38,668 nt of DNA, taken from assembly GCF_002160055.1 (NCBI RefSeq), contig NZ_NFJV01000032.1, positions 1 through 38,668 of the forward strand, written 5' to 3'. The DNA is from Mediterranea sp. An20. Lineage in GTDB: Bacteria; Bacteroidota; Bacteroidia; Bacteroidales; Bacteroidaceae. A program made the translations under genes and the position numbers. The notes beneath the pieces were generated by a model, which did no database searches, had not been told where the DNA came from, and saw nothing but the letters and a program-made list of their open reading frames with translations. Below are positions 24,674 to 31,256 of the stretch, piece after piece. The number at the start of each line of letters is the position of its first letter. Positions within the stretch are counted from its first letter, which is position 1.

Positions 24674-26983
24674 ATGAAATTAAATCAGAAAATATTATTG
24701 GGCTATGTGTTATTACTGCTTATTATTGGTAGTATGGTAGGTGTTATTGTATATGAACGTAAGCGTATGCGTAATATTGAAATGGGTGTAAGTGAGATAC
24801 AACAGGTACGCCGCGACATCAACACCGCCCACCGCCATATCACCCAGCTTGCCCTGTTGGGCGAGGGTGTCATTGGGTGGAATGATACGGATTATCGTAA
24901 TTATCATAACCAACGACTGCATACAGACAGTTTGTTGCGAGCTTTGAAGCTCCATTGCATGACGTATGTACATCCAGAACAGATAGACACTCTTTGTACC
25001 CTGCTATCAGATAAGGAACTTCACTTGTGCCATATCATGGAAGCGATAGAACAGCAAGGCGAAGCGGACAGCCTTTTGGTGAACCACCTGCCCGAAGTAG
25101 CAAAGCGAGCAACACGTATTCGTACCGTGAAACAGAAGAAAAGCGGACTGGCAGGAGTGTTCGGAGGTAAGAAAACCGTTCAGGTACTCCCTTCCGCCAA
25201 AGAATTGCACCAGTTCAGCGACAGCTTGATAGCCCTGCAACTGCGGCAAACGGCGGAAATGGATGCCTACGCCGACAGTCTGCGCAACCGCAACAGGACA
25301 CTGAACATCCAACTGAACAGATTAATCGGTGACCTTGATATACAGGCGCAAAACGCTTTTGTTCAGCGTGAACGGGAAATAGCCGAGGCGCAGGCGTTGT
25401 CCGTGCGGCTGTTCACCGCCACCATATCCGCCGCCATCATCCTGCTGTTCCTGTCGTACCTCGCCATCCACCGGGAAATGAAACGCAACGACAACGAGCG
25501 GAAGCGGCGCGAGAAGCTCATCGGCGAGTTGCAGGAGAGCAACGAAGAGAATGAGAAGCTAATCAAGCTGCGGCGTAACCTCATCCAGAACGTCACCCAC
25601 GAACTGCGCACCCCATTGACCGCCATCAGCGGCAACGCCGAACTGCTACAGAACGACACGGAAGCGGACAGCCGGATGCGCCACGCACAGACCATCCACG
25701 ATGCCGCTAGACGCATGGCTTGGATGATTAACAGCCTGCTTGTGTATTTCCGACTGGACAGCGGCAAGGAAACGCCAAGTATCAAGCCGTTCAAGCTATG
25801 CTCCATCGCCGAGACCTTGAAAACGGAATTTGCGCCTTTGGCGAAAGGTAAACAACTCACATTCACGGTGAAAAAACAAGCGGACGAGATAGTAGGCGGC
25901 GACAAGAACCGCATCCTGAGCATCGGCGGTAACCTGCTATCCAATGCCATCAAGTTTACACAAAGCGGAACAGTCACATTAAGTACCGATTATAAGAACA
26001 ATGTCTTCACGTTAGTAGTGGAAGACACTGGTACGGGCATAACAAAGGAACAGCAACAGCGGATATTCATCCCTTTTGAGCGGCAGGGCAATGCCGTGAC
26101 GGAAGACGGCTTCGGGCTGGGGCTTGCCATCGTAGCCGATACGGTGAAACTGCTGAAAGGAAGCATCACAGTGGAAAGCGAACCGGGCAAGGGAAGCCGT
26201 TTCACCGTGAGCCTTCCTTTGCCTAAGGCGGAGGAAACAACGGCCATCGAAAAGACAAACGCTCAACGTTCCACGCTCTCCGGCTGCTCCGTGCTGGCGA
26301 TAGACAACAACGGGATGTTGCTGGACATGATGAAGGAAATGTATAAGCAAAGCGGCGTGGAGTGCGACACCTGCCTGACGGTGGATAAACTGACAGACCT
26401 GATGCGCACAAAGGATTACGACCTGCTGATAACCGACCTGAAGATGCCGGAGGTAAACGGCTACGAGGTATTGGAACTGATGCGCACATCGGAAATCGGC
26501 AACTCGCAGACCATCCCCGTTGTTGCCGCCACCGCCGCAGGCTACGTGGAGGAAGAGGAACTGAAAAGGAAAGGTTTTGCTGCCGTGCTATACAAGCCCT
26601 ATTCCATAGACGAACTGCTTGCCGTCACGGAAAACTGCATCGAGCGGAACAAAACAAGCCGCATAGACCTCTCGCCTCTGCTCGCTTTCGGTGACAAACG
26701 GCGCACATTGGAAAAGTTAGTGACCACTACGCAATCCAACATGGAGGAAGTGCGCAAGGCGGAGGAAGCAAAGGACATGAAGGCGTTGGATAACTGGGTA
26801 CATCATTTGAGAAGCTCGTGGATGCTGATAAAGGCGGAACAGCCGCTGAAAGTGCTGTATGATGTTATCCATAAGGAGAGCGTATCGGATGAAGAATTGA
26901 GTACAGCCGTAGGTGCAGTATTGGCACAAGGTGAGTTGATAGTTGATTTGGCAAGAAAGGAGGCGGAACGATGGGCAGAATAA
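24674..26983 (+). CDS. rteA: RteA-like hybrid sensor histidine kinase
   Basis: A 769-aa membrane sensor. Two hydrophobic segments (about 8-27 and 245-265) flank a periplasmic sensing part. Then come a HisKA dimerisation domain with H309 (NVTHELRTPLTA), HATPase motifs NLLSNAIKF (N424), DTGTG and GFGLGLA, a receiver domain with D588 (ITDLKMPEVNG) and K641, and a C-terminal Hpt-like region (VHHLRSSW, H710/H711). This matches RteA of CTnDOT in domain order and approximate length, and it is followed by RteB. In CTnDOT it lies behind tetQ; here it follows redox/envelope cargo with a 12-bp gap. It overlaps rteB by 13 bp. The signal sensed is unknown. Confidence 0.92.
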   Translation: MKLNQKILLGYVLLLLIIGSMVGVIVYERKRMRNIEMGVSEIQQVRRDINTAHRHITQLALLGEGVIGWNDTDYRNYHNQRLHTDSLLRALKLHCMTYVHPEQIDTLCTLLSDKELHLCHIMEAIEQQGEADSLLVNHLPEVAKRATRIRTVKQKKSGLAGVFGGKKTVQVLPSAKELHQFSDSLIALQLRQTAEMDAYADSLRNRNRTLNIQLNRLIGDLDIQAQNAFVQREREIAEAQALSVRLFTATISAAIILLFLSYLAIHREMKRNDNERKRREKLIGELQESNEENEKLIKLRRNLIQNVTHELRTPLTAISGNAELLQNDTEADSRMRHAQTIHDAARRMAWMINSLLVYFRLDSGKETPSIKPFKLCSIAETLKTEFAPLAKGKQLTFTVKKQADEIVGGDKNRILSIGGNLLSNAIKFTQSGTVTLSTDYKNNVFTLVVEDTGTGITKEQQQRIFIPFERQGNAVTEDGFGLGLAIVADTVKLLKGSITVESEPGKGSRFTVSLPLPKAEETTAIEKTNAQRSTLSGCSVLAIDNNGMLLDMMKEMYKQSGVECDTCLTVDKLTDLMRTKDYDLLITDLKMPEVNGYEVLELMRTSEIGNSQTIPVVAATAAGYVEEEELKRKGFAAVLYKPYSIDELLAVTENCIERNKTSRIDLSPLLAFGDKRRTLEKLVTTTQSNMEEVRKAEEAKDMKALDNWVHHLRSSWMLIKAEQPLKVLYDVIHKESVSDEELSTAVGAVLAQGELIVDLARKEAERWAE

Positions 26984-28257
26984 TCGTCATTGAGGACAAC
27001 ATCATCTATTCCGACTTTGTGTGCCGCCTGTTGGAAAACAAGGGATACCAAAGTGTAGCCACTTCCACCTGCAACGGCGCACGGAAGCTGTTTGCAAAGA
27101 TGCAGGAGGACGACATCGTGCTTGCCGACATGCGCCTGCCCGACGGTGACGGCATCGCCCTGCTGGAAGAACTGCGGAAGCAAGGCAGGAACAATCCCTA
27201 CATCGTCATGACCGACTATGACGAAGTGCCCACCGCCGTCCGGTCTATGAAATTGGGTGCGGAGGACTACATCCCGAAGAAGCTGATTGAGGACAACCTA
27301 TTTCCGCTCCTGAAAACCTTACGGAAAAGGATGGAGCGGCACGAAGCACCGATTTACGAGCGGCAGAGCGCGGCTTTCCGTGAGATAGACCACAAGATAA
27401 AGCTGGTTGCCACCACCAACATGAGCGTCCTGATACTGGGCGAGAGCGGCACGGGCAAGGAACACATAGCCGAGAAGATACACGCAAGGAGCAAACGGTC
27501 GGCGGGGCCATTCATACCCGTGGATTGCGGACTGCTGTCGAAAGAGCTTGCTGCATCCGCCCTGTTCGGACACGAGAAAGGGGCGTTCACGGGAGCCGAA
27601 AGCAAGAAGCAAGGCTTTTGGGAGGAAGCCGCCGGAGGCACGTTGTTCCTCGACGAGATAGGCAACCTGCCACCGGAAGTGCAACAGATGCTGCTCCGTG
27701 CGCTGGAAGCCAAACGGTACAGACCCACGGGCGGCAGCAAGGACAAGAAAGCCGATGTGCGTATCATCGCCGCTACCAACGAGGAATTGCAGACCGCCAT
27801 CGCCGAAAAGCGTTTCCGGGCTGACCTCTACCAACGGTTGAAGGAATACACCCTGCATATACCGCCATTGCGTGAATGCAAGGAGGACATTATGCCATTA
27901 GCTGACTTCTTCCGGCAACTTGCCAACGAGGAATTTGAGAAGCAGGTGAAAGGCTTTGACGCGGAAGCGAAGAAACAACTGCTTGCATACACATGGGGCG
28001 GCAACGTGAGGGAACTGAAACGGGTCGTGCGCATGGCGGTGCTGCATACAGAAGGCAATACGGTCACGGCGGACACGTTTGATTTTGACGAAATGCCGCC
28101 GGCGGCTGATGATATTTTGTCATTAAGCGACATGGAAAAGACGCGGATACTCCGTGCCTTGGAACAGTCAAAGGGCAACCGCACGTTGGCAGCAAAATTA
28201 CTCGGCATCGGGCGTACCACCCTGTACAACAAGATAGACGCATACGGAATAGAATAG
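26971..28257 (+). CDS. rteB: RteB-like NtrC-family response regulator
   Basis: A 428-aa protein: receiver domain (1-120) with D53 in LADMRLPDGDG, then an AAA+ domain with Walker A GESGTGKE (157-164), the sigma-54 contact loop GAFTGA (204-209) and Walker B TLFLDE (224-229), and a Fis-type helix-turn-helix at the C-terminus (NRTLAAKLLGIGRTTLYNKI). The intact GAFTGA loop implies sigma-54-dependent activation. In CTnDOT RteB activates rteC, starting the cascade to excision and transfer. It overlaps rteA by 13 bp. A candidate target with -24/-12 spacing lies before rteC. Confidence 0.93.
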   Translation: MGRIIVIEDNIIYSDFVCRLLENKGYQSVATSTCNGARKLFAKMQEDDIVLADMRLPDGDGIALLEELRKQGRNNPYIVMTDYDEVPTAVRSMKLGAEDYIPKKLIEDNLFPLLKTLRKRMERHEAPIYERQSAAFREIDHKIKLVATTNMSVLILGESGTGKEHIAEKIHARSKRSAGPFIPVDCGLLSKELAASALFGHEKGAFTGAESKKQGFWEEAAGGTLFLDEIGNLPPEVQQMLLRALEAKRYRPTGGSKDKKADVRIIAATNEELQTAIAEKRFRADLYQRLKEYTLHIPPLRECKEDIMPLADFFRQLANEEFEKQVKGFDAEAKKQLLAYTWGGNVRELKRVVRMAVLHTEGNTVTADTFDFDEMPPAADDILSLSDMEKTRILRALEQSKGNRTLAAKLLGIGRTTLYNKIDAYGIE

Positions 28258-28569
28258 AAAATAGTAAAAAAATGAAAGGAATTACAGGAAAAAGGCTACC
28301 TTTGTAGCAACATTTGAGAAAAATCGGGTGTGGAAAGTAAAGATTTCTGCCCGATGAAGATATAGTATAGAATAAGACCGCAAGGCGTTTCAAGCGAAAA
28401 TCTGGTAAATTGGAACTACAGAGGCGATTGCGTGATGCTTATGCTATGCCTTGGCATAGCGTGCAGTCACGTACTCTCTGTAAAGGCTTTACCAGAGCCG
28501 TCGCTTGAAAGTAGTGTGCATTGCACGCTATTTTTGTCGGCTTCGGTCATAACCACTAAAAAAGACCGA
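28258..28569 (+). other. intergenic region with a 123-nt five-block inverted repeat
   Basis: No protein gene. A TACCTTTG box (28304-28311), itself within a GCTAC-CTTT-GTAGC hairpin, may be a promoter. An imperfect palindrome spans 28388-28510: TTTCAAGCGA, TCTGGTAAA, ACAGAG, CGTGA and GCTATGCC on the left arm pair perfectly with GGCATAGC, TCACG, CTCTGT, TTTACCAGA and TCGCTTGAAA on the right, separated by unpaired bulges. Its right end supplies a TTG (28505-28507), 21 bp before a second -7 box TATTTTTG (28529-28536), which probably drives the RibD-like gene at 28570. Confidence 0.7.
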
Positions 28570-29034
28570 ATGGGAAAAGTCGTATTATTCGCCGTCCTCA
28601 CGATGGACGGATGCCTTGCGGACAGTTCAGGGGAAGCGCAGAAATGGCTTTCCAAGACCGACACGCCGGACAGGTTCGGGATTGCCGAAATGAAGGAAAC
28701 CGCCCGTCCGCTTTCCGAATACACCTCACTCACCATGCTGGTGCTTGACAAGACCTCTGCAACCTATTTCATAGAAGCCAATACCACCACCGCAAGCATC
28801 ATCAACGGCATGGCTCGGATGCACCTGCTGGATGAAATCATCCTCTGCACAATACCCGTCATTGCAGGGAATGGCTGCCGCCTGTTCCTTGGGGATTTGT
28901 CCGAAAGCGAATGGGTACGGGACGGAATAAAGGCGTACAAGGACGGCTCGCTGAAAGCCGTGTACCGCAAGAGCGATGGCGCAAGTGTTCAGAAAACGGA
29001 CGCTTCCCTGCTCAAAAGACTGTTCAGATTATGA
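28570..29034 (+). CDS. small RibD_C/dihydrofolate-reductase-like protein
   Basis: A 154-aa protein beginning VVLFAVLTMDGCLAD, a typical RibD_C/DHFR-like first strand, and ending with ARMHLLDEIILCTIPVIAGNGCRLFLGDL, the usual C-terminal motif. It is shorter than the 236-aa relative at 19473, lacking much of the middle. ATG 28570 is preferred over an in-frame ATG at 28432 because that one lies inside the large inverted repeat. Such genes occur between rteB and rteC in CTnDOT-type elements. Enzyme activity is unproven. The last codons overlap the palindrome at 29022-29055. Confidence 0.82.
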   Translation: MGKVVLFAVLTMDGCLADSSGEAQKWLSKTDTPDRFGIAEMKETARPLSEYTSLTMLVLDKTSATYFIEANTTTASIINGMARMHLLDEIILCTIPVIAGNGCRLFLGDLSESEWVRDGIKAYKDGSLKAVYRKSDGASVQKTDASLLKRLFRL

Positions 29035-29055
29035 ACAGGTGTTCATAATCTGAAC
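29022..29055. repeat. perfect 16-bp inverted repeat before rteC
   Basis: GTTCAGATTATGAACA (29022-29037) and TGTTCATAATCTGAAC (29040-29055) are exact complements with a 2-nt spacer. The left arm includes the stop codon of the RibD-like gene (29032-29034). There is no T-run, so it may be an operator or mRNA 3'-end hairpin rather than a terminator. Confidence 0.7.
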
Positions 29056-29156
29056 ACTTCCGGAAATCCTTTTTGGGGTATCCAAAATTATTTTCATCAA
29101 ACATATCCCTGTCTATCAGCCTGTTGCAAAACAAACCGCAAAAAAACTCTCTCCGT

Positions 29157-29172
29157 TGGACTGCCGTTTGCC
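29157..29172 (+). promoter_or_regulatory. candidate sigma-54 promoter of rteC
   Basis: GG (29158-29159) and GC (29170-29171) are separated by exactly 10 bp within TGGACTGCCGTTTGC. This is the -24/-12 pattern for sigma-54 RNA polymerase, although only the GG/TTTGC parts match the consensus well. It lies 60 bp before the rteC start and downstream of the palindrome, consistent with RteB (GAFTGA-containing) as its activator. No TAnnTTTG box was found in this intergenic region. Confidence 0.35.
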
Positions 29173-29230
29173 CGATAGTTTTATGTGCGCACACTTCAAC
29201 CCAAGTGTAACAACATAAAACTGAAGAAAA

Positions 29231-29866
29231 ATGGAACATCTCATATTGACGGAAACGGAGTTTTTCCGGTTGATAGACAACCCCGAAAGCCGCAACGGGC
29301 TAAGTGCGGCATACAACGAGTTCGTAGCAACGGTCATTTCGCTCTGCACGGGAGCGGCAAGCCCCTGCCATCCGTTGCCCGCGTTGAGCTATGCGGAAAC
29401 GGAACTGCAATACCACAAAGCCCTGCAAGATACGGGCACCCACCACAGCGTGTACGTGCGCAAAGCCCTCGCCTTCGTGCGCAAGATGCTGAAGCACATT
29501 TCCATGCCACATAGCCAAGTGCCGCCACTATCCTTCATCCCCTCCCAAGACGAAAAGAAAAATGACATACCTGCCGATGCCCCTTCCATGCGGTGGACGG
29601 GCAGCACCGTGGACCTGATAGAACTGCTGTACGGACTTGACACATTGAAATATATCAATGGAGGAGAAACCGGCATGGGGGAACTGTTGGGGCACTTCTC
29701 CCGTATATTCGGGCTGGAAATCAAAGACAGCCAATGCTATAACACCTATGCCGCCATCAAGGGACGGAAAAACGGCAGCCGCACCTATTTCTTTGACCGG
29801 GCTTCGGAGAAACTGAACCAGCGTATGGTGCAAGACGAAGAACGGGAACGGATGCGGAAAAGATAA
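29231..29866 (+). CDS. rteC: RteC-like transfer/excision regulator
   Basis: A 211-aa protein matching the RteC family: RWTGSTVDLIELLYGLDTLKYINGGETGMGELLGHFSRIFGLEIKDSQCYNTYAAIKGRKNGSRTYFFDRASEKLNQRM is conserved in RteC proteins, including the winged-helix-like C-terminal part. In CTnDOT RteC activates the xis/excision operon by binding inverted repeats. It follows the RibD-like gene by ~200 bp that hold a perfect palindrome and a candidate sigma-54 promoter. A terminator follows at 29901-29939. Confidence 0.9.
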   Translation: MEHLILTETEFFRLIDNPESRNGLSAAYNEFVATVISLCTGAASPCHPLPALSYAETELQYHKALQDTGTHHSVYVRKALAFVRKMLKHISMPHSQVPPLSFIPSQDEKKNDIPADAPSMRWTGSTVDLIELLYGLDTLKYINGGETGMGELLGHFSRIFGLEIKDSQCYNTYAAIKGRKNGSRTYFFDRASEKLNQRMVQDEERERMRKR

Positions 29867-29900
29867 ACCATGTTCTTTTGTATATTTCCTTTTGAGTTGG

Positions 29901-29939
29901 GGCAAGGGGGCGCGTGAAGCGTCTCCTTGCCTGTTTTTT
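29901..29939 (+). terminator. intrinsic terminator after rteC
   Basis: GGCAAGG (29901-29907) pairs with CCTTGCC (29925-29931), with an inner GCGC/GCGT stem, followed by a run of T (29934-29939). A strong canonical hairpin plus T-run. Confidence 0.8.
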
Positions 29940-29968
29940 ATACGTCTCCATGAAGAAAAGGCTATTTC

Positions 29969-30082
29969 TTGTCTGTTTTCTCCATGAAAAAGGTTACTTT
30001 TGTATCCATCATCGCCCTTAGATGGAAAAAGCTAAGGCTCGCCACTTCAAGAAGTGGCTCAATTTTATAATGCACATACAGA
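29969..30082 (+). promoter_or_regulatory. promoter and structured leader of the Abi gene
   Basis: A -7 box TACTTTTG (29995-30002) with TTG at 29969-29971 (23 bp spacing, somewhat long). The leader contains CTTAG...CTAAG (about 30017-30036) and a perfect hairpin GCCACTTC-AA-GAAGTGGC (30041-30058) followed by a T-rich stretch. It could be an attenuator or only a leader structure; no ligand-binding motif was recognised. Confidence 0.5.
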
Positions 30083-31036
30083 ATGGAAACATATAAGAAA
30101 CCGCCTTTGAGCTACACGGAACAAGTCGCCCTTTTGCAGTCAAGGGGCATGTCTGTTCCGGACATACCGCGGGCGGAAAGACTGCTCGCCAACATCAGCT
30201 ATTACCGGCTCAGTGCCTATATGCTGCCCTATATGAAAAAGGAGAACGGCACAATCATTGACAGTTTCAAGGAAGGCACGACATGGGATATGGTGTATGA
30301 CTTGTACGTGTTTGACCGAAAATTACGCCTGCTCGTATTCGATGCCATTGAACGGCTGGAAATAGCCATCCGGACACAAATCATTTATCAGTTGAGCCAC
30401 AAATACGGTTCCCATTGGCAAGATAATCCTTCCATATTCAAAGCTCCGGAACGACGTGTGTTGCGTGACGGCTCCATCGTGACATTCGATGTGTATGCCG
30501 AAATCCAGAAACATATCAGCGACCAATTGCACAGTAACCGGGCTGAGGTGTTCATCCAGCACTACCGGAACAAATATGACAATCCGGTCAATCCCCCTTC
30601 GTGGATGAGTGTGGAAATCATGTATTTCAATCACCTGTCACGTATCTGTACGGGATTGAAGAGCAGGGCGGACATCAACGGCATAGCCGATTATTTCGGC
30701 TTGCCTCCAAAGACATTCTGCTCATGGCTGCATACCATGAACTACGTGCGCAACTTGTGCGCCCACCATGCAAGGCTTTGGAATAGGGAAATGAGCATCG
30801 TGCCTGAAAAACTGCATTTTTCCAAAAGGCTGGTATGGATAAGCAATCCTGATACGGTACAGCGTGGCAAGGTGTATTATTTCTTCTGTATGTTGGGATA
30901 CCTCTTACAGACAGCCAATCCCACTTCTTCATTCAAGGATAGGCTGAAAGCGTTGGTCGATGAATATAAAGGCGTAGCGTCACTTTCCGCAATGGGCTTT
31001 GCCGAAGGTTGGGAAAACGAAAAAATCTGGAAATAG
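30083..31036 (+). CDS. Abi_2-family (AbiD/AbiF-like) HEPN abortive-infection protein
   Basis: A 317-aa protein of the Abi_2 family: N-terminal PPLSYTEQVALLQSRG and NISYYRLSAYMLPY, and the HEPN RNase motif RxxxxH in YVRNLCAHHARLWNRE (R223, H228). Family members act in abortive infection against phages, probably as RNases. No antitoxin or partner gene is adjacent. It is a single-gene unit between rteC and the convergent mob genes. A defence gene inside the regulatory/mobilisation core suggests element-borne phage protection of the host. Confidence 0.9.
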   Translation: METYKKPPLSYTEQVALLQSRGMSVPDIPRAERLLANISYYRLSAYMLPYMKKENGTIIDSFKEGTTWDMVYDLYVFDRKLRLLVFDAIERLEIAIRTQIIYQLSHKYGSHWQDNPSIFKAPERRVLRDGSIVTFDVYAEIQKHISDQLHSNRAEVFIQHYRNKYDNPVNPPSWMSVEIMYFNHLSRICTGLKSRADINGIADYFGLPPKTFCSWLHTMNYVRNLCAHHARLWNREMSIVPEKLHFSKRLVWISNPDTVQRGKVYYFFCMLGYLLQTANPTSSFKDRLKALVDEYKGVASLSAMGFAEGWENEKIWK

Positions 31037-31058
31037 TCATTTTTCCGGCTTCATGCGC

Positions 31059-31088
31059 TTGCCATTCAAGAAAAAATGCCTACCTTTG
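31059..31088 (+). promoter_or_regulatory. strong promoter of a candidate small RNA
   Basis: TTG (31059-31061) is followed after 19 bp by TACCTTTG (31081-31088), the exact spacing of the Bacteroides consensus. No coding region follows on this strand before the terminator at 31185-31241. Confidence 0.65.
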
Positions 31089-31094
31089 CATCAC

Positions 31095-31241
31095 AAGATT
31101 AACAAGACAGTTATAAACTAAAAGATAATAAGCCTCCCAGGCGAGCCGCAAGGCAGCATACTTGGGGGGCGTTCTTCATTATAAGGGAAAATCCGTAACC
31201 CGGTCTGAAAAGAACAGCCGAGTTACGGATTTTCCTTTTTT
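31095..31241 (+). ncRNA. candidate structured small RNA (~147 nt)
   Basis: The transcript predicted from the promoter at 31059-31088 would contain CCTCCCA...TTGGGGGG (about 31134-31169), enclosing a GCC-GCAA-GGC mini-hairpin (31146-31155), and ends in a 14-bp terminator stem with T6. No open reading frame of note is present. The family is not recognised. It is divergent from no gene and points toward the 3' end of mobC, so antisense or trans action are both possible. Confidence 0.45.
31186..31241 (+). terminator. strong terminator, also usable by mobC from the other side
   Basis: GGAAAATCCGTAAC (31186-31199) is an exact complement of GTTACGGATTTTCC (31222-31235), followed by TTTTTT. An A-rich stretch on the left side gives it a partial bidirectional look. 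Confidence 0.8.
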
Positions 31242-31256
31242 CGCCTGTGGCGTTTT

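Noticed and set aside
28432..28569. Longer start for the small RibD-like gene
   Set aside because: The extension would be translated from inside the large inverted repeat and precedes the nearest promoter box; the conserved domain starts at 28570.
28258..28569. Integron attC site
   Set aside because: The nested palindrome is attC-like in scale, but the conserved terminal RYYYAAC/GTTRRRY boxes are missing and no integron integrase is in view.
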